Origin: Scheffersomyces stipitis CBS 6054 | Taxonomy: Eukaryota; Ascomycota; Pichiomycetes; Serinales; Debaryomycetaceae | Length of the DNA stretch: 64,000 nucleotides | Direction of reading: 5' to 3' | Assembly: GCF_000209165.1 (NCBI RefSeq) | Contig: NC_009042.1 | Coordinates: 1,054,001-1,118,000, forward strand | In this document: piece by piece, positions 8,688 to 17,368 of the stretch | Position numbering within the stretch: the stretch's first letter is position 1 | How the letters are laid out: the number at the start of each line of letters is the position of its first letter | Notes under the pieces: model-generated | The model's database searches: none | What the model was told of the DNA's origin: nothing | What the model saw: the letters and a program-made list of their open reading frames with translations, nothing else | Translations under genes and position numbers: made by a program

Positions 8688-11234
8688 CTATATGTTTCCG
8701 TTAGAAAAAACCTGTCGGTAAAGGCTCAATTCATAGCCCGAGATCTTCTTAGAAAATGCTATTCTTTGTTTCATAATGTCGTTATATTTTAAGGAAATTT
8801 TGCTCTTGACATGATTTCCATATTCATTAACATGGAAGTTGGAACTTTTAGAATTGAGAAGCTCGTAGACATACTCTTTCTCTTTCATGTTCATCAACGA
8901 ATGCTCCAAACCTTGCAAAAGAGCCAAAGTTATGGAGATAAGCTTGATTGCTCTTCGATCTGAAATATCATTATCTACAATTGCGTTGCTTGGAGAAGTG
9001 ATGTTCAGAGTATCGCTGGATTCTCCTTCGGCGGACTCTTTGATATGTTTGTCGTCAACGAGCAAGCTGTCAAACAATTTGAACCAAGTATCTAAACTTA
9101 CGAAATTTAAATCAATGAAAAGAGTAAGCCACCAATTGAGTGTAATCAACTCTATTTCAACTTCGAGATGCGTGAGATGCTGGCATAGTTCGGGGAGAAA
9201 CTTCTTCAAGTAGATTCGATGTAGGACCATTTGATCGATTCTTACGTTTTCTAAGCTGTTGAAAAATACCTGAGGAGTATTGTTAAGCCCTCTATACTTA
9301 GGGAGGATTTCCTCTACTAGTCCTATGAAAATCCAGAAGATATCGACTTCACTGAACTTCTCAAAGTTTTCGTGTTCAGCATGAGTACTTTTGCTTAATA
9401 TGAGAAGTAAGTTACCAACAATTTTGTTCATACCCTGGAGATATCCGACATCAGGTCTATATGCAACAAACGCATATAATATTCTCTGCAATTTGTAAAA
9501 GTTCGGACCTGGTTTCAATTCAATCAAGTTATTGAAATAGTAGTTGTGGGGGAGAGTACGATGAAGATCGAGTTTAATCTGTTTCACATTAGCACGGATA
9601 ATATTCTTTCTGTCGTTCGACTCTTCAGACTCCTGTGAGGTTTCTTCTTGTTCATATTGCTTAACCTCATTAAGCAATTCCTCGTATTCTCCATTGATCA
9701 TGAGATTCTTGGCTCCCGATAATTCTAGCCAGAGATTGTATCTATATTTGGATGATATCCCAAATTTGTTGATGAGACTAAGCAAATGGTCATAATGAGG
9801 ACTGCTCGGTCTCACAGAAGCATTCTTAATTTTACCAACACCAGCTTCATTTAGAAAATTGTTTCCCATCTTGATATCTAATTTGAGAATGTTGAGGGCT
9901 CGGATTCCGAATATTTCGCGAGCCTCATTATGCTCCTTTGTCATGTATTTGTAGTAGTCTTTTGTAATTTCTTTGATCAATGTATCCCATTGGTTCTCAA
10001 TAGATTGGTTGGTGTGATCATGAATTTTGGATATCTCCTTAAGATGGTCGATAGTCTGATGAATTCCTTTGCTTCCAATTAGAATAGCCAGTGAATCATC
10101 CAATGAAGATGTAGTTATGGCTCTGGACTGAGTAGTGGGCGGTGGAGACTTGCTCTTCACTATCAAGTCGGCATCATGGAAAAAGCCGTATTTGTCAATA
10201 TTGATATCTTCTCTACTGCTATCGAGACCAGTTTCTTCAGTATAGGCATCATTGCTACTATCCACGCTTCCCATATTCATACTCTCCAATTCTACAGGAA
10301 CAGGAGTCTTGTTTACTTCCTCATGCTCAGTGGACTCATTAATGATATATCGAAGTGGAAACGATTTGGAATAAGGTCTTGTTGAAGTCTTCTGTGGAAC
10401 GCTGAGATCTTCGCTGGAATTGAACCAACCTCTGAGCCAACTACGATTACGGTTAGCTTCACTATACACTTGGTGGCCCTCAAGTCCAGAATCATTGCCG
10501 TTAGAAACCGCTCGGTTCGGCACTGTTTTCTTTACTGTCTGTTTAGATTCTTTGGGTTCCTGAATATCGTCATGGATAGCCGTTCCTATCAAGTCTTTCA
10601 AGATATCATTCACATTACCTGAAACTGTATTGTCATTACGCTCGTGATAATTGTTGGAATTAGTATTGGCGTTATTATTTATGTTCACTTCTGACATTTC
10701 GTTCAACATCTTGTCGATTTCAAGTGTGGAGAGATTTCCGTATTCATTGCAGAGCTTATACAATTGCTGTTCCCTGGTGAACTTTTCATTTCGTAAGAGA
10801 ATCAATTCTGTTTCCTTCTGTGCCAAATCCATAGACAATTGCCTTATCAAAAGCAACGGGTCGCTTCCGTACTTGACATTAATTATCTTGTTGATCTGAG
10901 AAGATTTCAACTGATAGAAGTTTCCTCCTAAAGAGTTGAGTATTGAAACAGGAGAAACCGAGGTTGTATGACGATGCTGTGAATTCAGATTATGAGTAGC
11001 TGTCGGCGACTCCAAACTGATCCCCGATTTGGAAATAGTCGGTATTTCCTCATTGGCTTCCAAGGCCAGGTTCAAGTTGAGATTTTGGTTATGGTGGTCA
11101 TTCTGGATGGTTCCTTCGTATGTCTCGTCTACTACTCCAAAAAGGTTGGATTTTGTATTACTTTGAAGTTGAACTAATGAAGGCAAGGAAGAAGATGTTT
11201 CTAGTGGGAATAGACTGTTTCGCTTCCGAGACAT
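8688..11234 (-). CDS. TBC-domain Rab GTPase-activating protein
   Basis: Predicted GAP for a Rab/Ypt GTPase, 848 residues. The first ~440 residues are Ser/Asn-rich and probably disordered, with one short coiled-coil-like helix (about 125-170, RQLSMDLAQKETELILLRNE). The TBC domain occupies about residues 490-760 and keeps both catalytic fingers: the arginine in LDLHRTLP (about R558) and the glutamine in GYLQGMN (about Q599). It should therefore be an active GAP. An acidic insert precedes the arginine finger. Yeasts have about ten TBC GAPs (Gyp1-8, Msb3/4, Bub2, Oca5); I cannot assign this one from memory, so no symbol is given. Trafficking is the likely process, but the target Rab is unknown. 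Confidence 0.85.
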   Translation of the reverse strand: MSRKRNSLFPLETSSSLPSLVQLQSNTKSNLFGVVDETYEGTIQNDHHNQNLNLNLALEANEEIPTISKSGISLESPTATHNLNSQHRHTTSVSPVSILNSLGGNFYQLKSSQINKIINVKYGSDPLLLIRQLSMDLAQKETELILLRNEKFTREQQLYKLCNEYGNLSTLEIDKMLNEMSEVNINNNANTNSNNYHERNDNTVSGNVNDILKDLIGTAIHDDIQEPKESKQTVKKTVPNRAVSNGNDSGLEGHQVYSEANRNRSWLRGWFNSSEDLSVPQKTSTRPYSKSFPLRYIINESTEHEEVNKTPVPVELESMNMGSVDSSNDAYTEETGLDSSREDINIDKYGFFHDADLIVKSKSPPPTTQSRAITTSSLDDSLAILIGSKGIHQTIDHLKEISKIHDHTNQSIENQWDTLIKEITKDYYKYMTKEHNEAREIFGIRALNILKLDIKMGNNFLNEAGVGKIKNASVRPSSPHYDHLLSLINKFGISSKYRYNLWLELSGAKNLMINGEYEELLNEVKQYEQEETSQESEESNDRKNIIRANVKQIKLDLHRTLPHNYYFNNLIELKPGPNFYKLQRILYAFVAYRPDVGYLQGMNKIVGNLLLILSKSTHAEHENFEKFSEVDIFWIFIGLVEEILPKYRGLNNTPQVFFNSLENVRIDQMVLHRIYLKKFLPELCQHLTHLEVEIELITLNWWLTLFIDLNFVSLDTWFKLFDSLLVDDKHIKESAEGESSDTLNITSPSNAIVDNDISDRRAIKLISITLALLQGLEHSLMNMKEKEYVYELLNSKSSNFHVNEYGNHVKSKISLKYNDIMKQRIAFSKKISGYELSLYRQVFSNGNI

Positions 11235-11389
11235 TTCGATCCAACGACAAATCCTTAGCTACCGGTACAGAGAATCGTGAATTGTAAATAGTGCAATCGC
11301 AAATAATGAAATTTGTAAATAATGAAAGAATATAGTTTATCTGCTGGCAGCGTATGCAGTATGCAACCGTTGCAAAAAAACCGGCACTG

Positions 11390-11400
11390 AGACTCGAACC
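11390..11400 (-). promoter_or_regulatory. Extragenic Pol III B block of the U6 gene
   Basis: On the minus strand this reads GGTTCGAGTCT, matching the TFIIIC B-block consensus GGTTCGANTCC at all but the last position. It lies about 105 bases past the U6 T-run. S. cerevisiae SNR6 has the same arrangement, with its B block downstream of the terminator. The flanks do not fold into a tRNA acceptor or T stem, so I read it as part of the U6 promoter, not a tRNA. Confidence 0.8.
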
Positions 11401-11505
11401 GATGAGTAAAAGACGTCTACGATGAGCTCTTTCTGTCTCGCTGCTGAAGTTCCTCTCTACATTCGCCGTGAAGCAACTCTATCAGCTTAGAAGACGGTTT
11501 TCAAA

Positions 11506-11616
11506 AAAAAATGTTAAATCTCTTTGTAAAGCGTGTCATCTTTATGCAAGGACAATGCTAATCTTCTCTGTATTGTTAAAATTGACAAGTGTACCATCCC
11601 GAAGGATAGTACGAAC
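11506..11616 (-). ncRNA. SNR6: U6 spliceosomal snRNA
   Basis: On the minus strand the sequence begins GTTCGTACTATCC, forms a perfect 9-bp 5' stem capped by a UUCG loop (11591-11612), and continues to the invariant ACAGAGA box (11565-11571). The catalytic AGC triad follows in GATTAGCA, then a segment resembling the U6 internal stem-loop (TTGCATAAAGATGACACGC) and TTTACAAAGAGATTTA. It ends in nine T residues (11503-11511), the Pol III terminator. Length of about 110 nt matches yeast U6 (112 nt in S. cerevisiae). U6 pairs with U4 and U2 and forms the catalytic centre for splicing. No intron is seen. The exact 3' end within the T-run is a guess. Confidence 0.96.
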
Positions 11617-11653
11617 AATTTCGCGACGAGTTTCGTGATATTGTTCCTCTTCA

Positions 11654-11671
11654 ACGTGACTTTTGTCACGT
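11654..11671. promoter_or_regulatory. Inverted repeat in the U6 5' flank
   Basis: ACGTGAC (11654-11660) and GTCACGT (11665-11671) form a perfect 7-bp inverted repeat around TTTT, 38-55 bases upstream of the U6 5' end. It could bind a dimeric factor recognising CACGT/ACGTG half-sites. A TATA-like AATATC lies nearer the gene (about 11637-11642). Function is inferred. Confidence 0.5.
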
Positions 11672-12537
11672 AATTTATGCCTTCGTCGTAAAAAAAAGAT
11701 TCAAGGAATTTGCATCTGGGCTTATGACATCATAGGCGATGAGAAATGGAATAAACTTCCGCTATCCAGTATTGTGGTAAAGCGGCGGAGCTTATCTGAG
11801 AAGTCAATACATACGGGCTGTGCAACTGGAGTTGACACTAAAGATTGCGGCGGTGAGTGACAGAGAGTCAAGATGCTTCGGTTGTAGTATTGTTCTCTTT
11901 CATAAAAAGATTTCAAGCAAATTGGTCTGCGGAAACTTTGAAAAATCTAGAAATTGCATGAACGGCATTCGTGGATTGTCCTGATTTGGTCTTGGATACG
12001 AGAGTTGGCCAGAAATGTCCAAGAAATTTAAATTATGCAAAGGAACACCCAGTACTATCAGTAGCTATGTGTGGAAAGTCCTTCGGTACAGTGAAGACTT
12101 CAAGAGTAAAAAGTAGTGGAATTAGAACTGAAGAACTTTTTCTTTGATTAGGCAAGGTTATGCAACTTAATTAGAGTTCCTATTGTTCAGGCTTAAATGT
12201 GTTTTCGGTGTTAGCAAACAGAAATTAAGAAGAAGAAAAGCAATTACAAATTGCAACGAGGCAGTACCAGATGGTACAAAGAGATATACGGTGAACGATT
12301 TAGGAGTGATGACATATGTCTGACGAATGGACGGAGCGATGTGAGTCGAATAGAACAGAGATGGTGAATATATAAAGACCAAAGAATATCTTCTTCTAGT
12401 TGATAGTGTTGGTACTAGCAAGAGCATTTACAAAAGTAGCTGCGAAATCTGATAATTCAACAGAATTTTCCAATATTTCAGTTCTATAGAAATTGACAAA
12501 CCCTGAAGAAAACCAAGGCATAAACTACAAATACAAT
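11672..12537. other. Intergenic region between U6 and the 50-residue ORF
   Basis: No gene was recognised. There is an A-run at 11691-11698 and a TATA box (TATATAAAG, 12369-12377) about 160 bases upstream of the small ORF at 12538. A snoRNA-like pair of boxes near 11738-11797 was rejected. Confidence 0.45.
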
Positions 12538-12690
12538 ATGACTACCAAGACCAGAAATTCGAGAAACAGACAATCGTCCAGACACAGAAACCACTCGTTG
12601 GACTCTCCCAATGCCTTCAGCACCAATGTCGCCACAAAGTTGGGCCTCATTTGGGTGCTAACAGCAGCAGCTTTTTGTGTACATCACTAG
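12538..12690 (+). CDS. Small ORF, 50 residues, basic N-terminus and hydrophobic C-terminal segment
   Basis: This frame starts at an ATG in an A-rich context (AATACAATATGACT), about 160 bases after a TATA box. It uses codons typical of well-expressed genes in this window: AGA for all six Arg, AAG, GAC, GCC, ACC, TTC, TTG, with no CTG. The product is Arg/Ser/Asn-rich for ~30 residues, then has a hydrophobic stretch KLGLIWVLTAAAFCVHH. It could be a small tail-anchored membrane protein. The Cys four residues from the end recalls a CaaX box, but CVHH is not a standard prenylation signal. No family was recognised. It could also be a chance frame. Confidence 0.45.
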   Translation: MTTKTRNSRNRQSSRHRNHSLDSPNAFSTNVATKLGLIWVLTAAAFCVHH

Positions 12691-13663
12691 CTGGCACAAC
12701 TGAACAGGACCACTGTTACTGAGTAGGAACAATTGCATATAGACACAGAATAAACGCTTGCACATACCTCAAGTAGACCATCCATTGTTCAGGGATTTAC
12801 ATCGGGTACAATTGAAAAGTTCGCTGTCCGAGATTTTACCAGGACGTCAAGCTTTCGTCTGGACCCTTGTATCGGCGAATGGGATTTTCAGTTATGGACT
12901 TTTCGGTTATCTTATTACCACTTCGGGCGGCAGGAGTCCGTGGCTCGTTCGCTTTGGTAACGAAGGAAAATGTCAACTCCATTATCTTCATGGATCTAAC
13001 GTTGCTAGGAGTGTTTCACATGCCGCACGTACATGCACCGCTATCTTTCTTTATGACATCACCGCTGTTCCCGGTAGCCGAGGTTTGACACCAAAGGGAC
13101 GGTTTCAGATGTGAAGCTAGATCTGGACCTCTGGCATCGAACCCTGCCAGGGTGCGAGATCCCTGGCTCAGATTCACACTTACTGATTGGGACGGCCGCG
13201 GCTTCGTCGCTGAGCCTGGAAGTGCAGCTGGAATTCGTAAGATATCGCTCTTCTTTATGTAATCAGTTGAAGATTCGTAAATTAATAAATATAATAATGC
13301 CACCGAATCCCACTGGCCAGCTTTATTTTTTCTTCAGCTAAATTTGTTTTAATTGGATCCGCTGTTCATAGAATAGAGACAGGTGTTGTTGCTCCTCTTG
13401 TATATACCTCCAGTTGACACCGGCAGCCGGCCCTTCGAACTGGCATCTTGCAAAGTTTTATCACCCACAGTATAAAGCATCTTTCAGCCATACTTTTGGA
13501 AAACTGAACCACGCCTTCATCCCATTGCATTCCGTCTTCTTTCATGGTCCCATCATAATTCTTCGATCTAATCCTTGAAATTCAAAACCAGAAATTTTTC
13601 AGTTTTTCCAATTGAATCAGATTATTTCTACAGCCATCTTTTCAGTCCCGACTCCTCTATACC
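12691..13663. other. Intergenic region with an unusually GC-rich block
   Basis: Between the small ORF and the first mannosyltransferase. About 12840-13230 is visibly more GC-rich than other intergenic DNA here and holds several overlapping short frames on both strands. None has a family signature or gene-like codon use. It could encode a structured RNA or be exapted old coding sequence; I found no diagnostic motif. The final 300 bases look like an ordinary pyrimidine-rich promoter. Confidence 0.4.
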
Positions 13664-14932
13664 ATGGCCAGAGCACAGTTCTCAAAATACACCCTAGTGG
13701 CGGTGGCTCTCTTGGTGATATACTCGCTCAGCTACTTTTTCACACCGGATGTCGTCTATGTCGATCTGGTCACCAAGGAAGTTCTTGGAAAAGGAGCTGC
13801 TAATGGTCCAACCCCTCAACAGCCTTTGATTGATACAAATCTGAACCAGGAAGCCCAGCAAGAAGCTAAACAAGACGAACAAAAAACAGAAGAAATAGAA
13901 GAAGAAAAACCGAAGGACCCTATCGTCTTCTTAGCTGAAGAAGACAAGCCGTTCAACGATAAGGTTAAGGCTACGTTTGTGACCTTGGCTAGAAACAAGG
14001 AATTATTTGACTTGATTCCTGCCATCAGAGCTGTGGAAGACAGATTCAACCGCAAGTTTCACTACGACTGGGTATTCCTCAACGATGAAGAATTCACCCA
14101 AGAGTTCAAAGACTTGACCACAGCCATCATCAGTGGTAAAACCAAATATGGAAAAATTCCCAAAGAACACTGGTCGTATCCAGATTGGATCGATTTGGAC
14201 AAGGCTGCCGAGTCGAGGAAAAAAATGAAAGAAGAAAAGATCATCTACGGAGACTCCGAGAGTTATCGTCACATGTGTAGATTTGAAAGTGGGTTCTTTT
14301 GGCAGAACGAGTTGTTGGACGAATACGACTGGTACTGGAGAGTCGAACCAGGTATCAAAATCCACTGTGACTTGAACTATGATTTATTCAGATACATGCA
14401 AGATAATAATAAGGTGTATGGATTCACAATTTCCATCCACGAGTTCAGGAAAACTATTCCTTCATTATGGGGCCACACCAAAGACTTTATAAAGTTGCAT
14501 CCCGAACATGTAGCCGAAGACAACTTCATGGATTTTATCTCTGATGACAACGGAGAAACATACAACTTGTGCCACTTCTGGTCGAATTTTGAGGTTGCCA
14601 GTTTAAACTTCTGGAGGTCACAGGCTTATCGAGACTACTTCGAGTACTTGGACAAGACGGGAGGATTCTTCTACGAAAGATGGGGAGATGCTCCTGTGCA
14701 TTCCATTGCAGCCTCTCTTTTCTTGCCCAAGGATAAGATCCATTACTTCCACGATGTGGGCTACAACCATGGGGTATATACGCAATGTCCTTTAAACAAG
14801 GAATTCAGATACGAGCACAAGTGCGACTGTAATCCAGATAAGGATTTCACGTTCAGAGGCTACAGTTGCGGAAAGAAATTCTACGACAGAATGGGGATGA
14901 TTCGTCCTGTGGAATGGGAGAAGTACCAGTAG
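13664..14932 (+). CDS. GT15 alpha-1,2-mannosyltransferase (MNT1/MNT2/KRE2 type), upstream tandem copy
   Basis: Golgi type II membrane mannosyltransferase of the Kre2/Mnt1 (GT15) family, extending O-linked and probably N-linked mannans with GDP-mannose. The protein has 422 residues: a short cytosolic end, a signal anchor (about 9-25), a Gln/Glu/Lys-rich stem (about 45-85), then the catalytic domain (about 95-422). Family blocks are present: FVTLARN, RFN-KFHYDWVFLND, HMCRFESGFFW, WRVEPG, and CHFWSNFEVASLNFW containing the Glu proposed as the catalytic residue in Kre2. The block GGFFYERWGDAPVHSIA is intact. The paralog at 17369 is close to identical in these blocks and differs mainly in anchor and stem. 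In Candida albicans MNT1 and MNT2 are also tandem; I cannot say which is which here. Confidence 0.93.
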   Translation: MARAQFSKYTLVAVALLVIYSLSYFFTPDVVYVDLVTKEVLGKGAANGPTPQQPLIDTNLNQEAQQEAKQDEQKTEEIEEEKPKDPIVFLAEEDKPFNDKVKATFVTLARNKELFDLIPAIRAVEDRFNRKFHYDWVFLNDEEFTQEFKDLTTAIISGKTKYGKIPKEHWSYPDWIDLDKAAESRKKMKEEKIIYGDSESYRHMCRFESGFFWQNELLDEYDWYWRVEPGIKIHCDLNYDLFRYMQDNNKVYGFTISIHEFRKTIPSLWGHTKDFIKLHPEHVAEDNFMDFISDDNGETYNLCHFWSNFEVASLNFWRSQAYRDYFEYLDKTGGFFYERWGDAPVHSIAASLFLPKDKIHYFHDVGYNHGVYTQCPLNKEFRYEHKCDCNPDKDFTFRGYSCGKKFYDRMGMIRPVEWEKYQ

Positions 14933-16258
14933 AGGTCGTTTATAGACAATACGAAGAAGAGGAAACAACAGTTAAAAGTAGAAGAATGTAGACATCTCAA
15001 GATGATTGTACGTTGGGTTGGCCGGCACTTCCCACAAGGTTAGCCTAGTAGGCTTACAACAGAGCGTACAGAATCTTTATTCCTGGCGCATTGAAGTCGA
15101 TGAGCCGAGGTAGCACACAAACAAGTCCATTGTAGCTAGTATGGCAAGAGAACCGTCTGTTTCCGTCATCACTAGTAGTTCATTAGACCCTGTATAGATT
15201 GTATGGCAATTACCAAATGCCTCTACTAAGCCAGTATCGCTAACAGAAGCGGGACGAGAGAAAAAGTATACTTACAGCGTAGTTCAAATTGTGGGAGATG
15301 AATTCAGCTCTCTATTAACGAGTTGCGTAGGACAATTAGTGCCAAGTTGTAACAGATGGAAAAGTCATAAGGATTTCAGGATATTTCTTAGATCAATTTC
15401 ACAGTATAAAACTTCAAGATCGCGTTGACCAAAGAACGAAGCCCGACAAGACCGAAGTGGAACCCAATAAAGCAAATCGTCCAGAGATTGACCATAGAAG
15501 CCATTATTGTTCTGTAGGTCGACTTCCGTTTCCTTCAAGTTTATTAGCCCAATTCAGGTTTTTCAGTTGAAGCGGTTTAAAAATATACAGAACTGGCGAT
15601 AATGAACTTGCCTAAATAGGAATCCAATCTGGACCCTAAGAATAATTGCAGTTGACTGGAATGACACTAAAGAGAAGATTCGTGACACGAGATCCATGTA
15701 GTCTATAATACTGTAATAATAGAGATTGACCTAAGTACTGAGCTGAAGGTTAGTTGTGAATAATGGGACATTGTCAGCAGTGAAAAGATCTCTACGTGAA
15801 GTTTAAGCTTAGCAAATAGTAGCCTCTGAGTTGAACCCGATGGTCCAAAATTTCACACCTGTGATAATTTCTTTACCTATACCTTGTTACTTGGCTCGTG
15901 ATTGCTGCTGTATGTAGAATTGGCAATTGGGTTGTGCAAACGATTGGCACCCGACCAAAAGACCCTGAGATTATACCAATTTAGAAAACCAACCTAATGG
16001 AGAAGAGGATAAAAAATAATCTAAAACTCAGGGCTAACCTCTTGCTTTAGGGCAAAACGCACATGCAGTGCAAACAGTCGATCGATGCATAATTGGGTGT
16101 GCGACTACCATGGCGATAAGACGGGGTCCTCCTGAAAAACAGGCTCTCTACGCGCTACGTGTTCTTTAACTAGCGCTAAACAAACTGTATCCCGACAAGA
16201 CGGGGGACTACACACTGGTACATTTTTCTTAACTATGACATAGTCGAATCCGAGATTG

Positions 16259-16282
16259 GAGAATGTACCAGGCAACATTCTC
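16259..16282. repeat. Perfect 8-bp inverted repeat
   Basis: GAGAATGT, an 8-base loop (ACCAGGCA), then ACATTCTC. It could form a small hairpin or bind a dimer. Function unknown. Confidence 0.6.
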
Positions 16283-16990
16283 AATTCGTCAACCCAAGCC
16301 TTTCTGCCTTAATTGGAAAGACAGAAGACTGCAAATTAGACCTGTTTCAGTCCAGTTGAGCCAATCAGAAACAAGCCAGAAGCTGTAGCCGACCAAGTCG
16401 AAAGGACAGGATGGTTTAGTGAAGGGCTTTGAAGTACAAGTCAAGAAACATCCAGAAGAGTCGAAGCAGTCGAAGCAGTAGTCCTCTCAAGTTGGTAGCA
16501 GAGGATTGCAGGCATTATGTGAGGCAGCGCCATCGTCAAATCAATGCACAAAGCGCCCAAGATTGACCGGACTGAGTTGAAATTTAGAGAGAGATTGCGA
16601 GATAGTGATTGCGAGATGTAGAAGATTTAGGGAGAAATAATATATTGCGAAAAAATACTGAAAAAGTGAAGATTGAAGACTTGCAAGATTCAGAAGCAAT
16701 GGTAAAGCTTCACTTAGAATGTACGACTCAGCCCCAGACACACAGACGTCTTAGAGACAGATATAAGTAACGGCAGACGGGCTACTGTCGTAGAAGCTTG
16801 GAGTAGCCTACAGTTTTGACTGACGTCGGTTCTTTATTGGCTAGCAGAAACCGTAGCTACCTATTTGCGTGGCTGAAAATAATGCTAGGCACGGAAGAAG
16901 CACATAGTAAGGGAATGTTCTATTAACTAAGTCATTAAATTCAATACTCGTAAAATGCTACAAACGTCGAACCTGCCCACACACCCACAC

Positions 16991-17016
16991 TTTTGCCAGC
17001 TTTTGCCAGCTTTTGC
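16991..17016. repeat. Tandem 10-bp repeat (TTTTGCCAGC)
   Basis: Two exact units plus a 6-base partial lie about 355 bases upstream of the downstream mannosyltransferase start. Confidence 0.75.
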
Positions 17017-17368
17017 ATTCGATCGAAAGTATCTCAACCAGTTCTTCTCCGTACTCTTCTGGCGGTAGTTATCTGCCACCGGTTTGTAGCTCCAAACCAT
17101 TCCCAATAGCAACCCCCTCTCTCCCACAGCTGCCCTGTCTCATACTTCCCCATAGTCTTATCCTGCTACCGCGGGTGTTCTCTCTCTGCATAAGCGTCTC
17201 CTGCACACACACCTCTGGTCGTACGCCATGCTACAAAACCCGCGCTCCAAAATCTCAACAGCGTATTTAACGTGTCAATCTGCTCTTCTTTTTTCTGCAC
17301 CGAGTTTGGATTTTTCACCTTTTACTTTCCCAGTTTTTGATAGCGCTTTCTGAGACTCCATCTGCAGC

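Larger units (their letters stand above)
14933..17368. other. 2.4-kb intergenic spacer between tandem mannosyltransferases
   Basis: I see no credible gene, tRNA or element ends. Notable small structures are a perfect 8-bp inverted repeat (16259-16266 with 16275-16282), a tandem TTTTGCCAGC repeat (16991-17016), and CRE-like GACGTC palindromes near 16743 and 16825. No residue of a third mannosyltransferase copy was seen. The last 250 bases before 17369 are pyrimidine-rich promoter-like sequence. Confidence 0.5.

Noticed and set aside
11388..11460. Possible tRNA at the GGTTCGAGTC element
   Set aside because: No complementary acceptor or T-stem halves and no anticodon arm; better explained as the extragenic U6 B block.
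11735..11800. C/D snoRNA-like boxes (GCGATGA ... CTGA)
   Set aside because: C box has a mismatch, no terminal stem is adjacent to the boxes, and no guide match could be checked.
13125..13160. tRNA-like GGTTCGAT on the minus strand
   Set aside because: Five-base T stem does not pair with normal loop size, and no acceptor or anticodon arm was found.
17315..17335. CCTTTTACT resembling the U5 snRNA loop
   Set aside because: The flanks are not self-complementary as in the U5 stem, and it lies in the pyrimidine-rich leader of a protein gene.
14933..17368. Search for a decayed mannosyltransferase copy or transposon in the spacer
   Set aside because: No recognisable GT15 block, terminal repeats or target-site duplication were seen.
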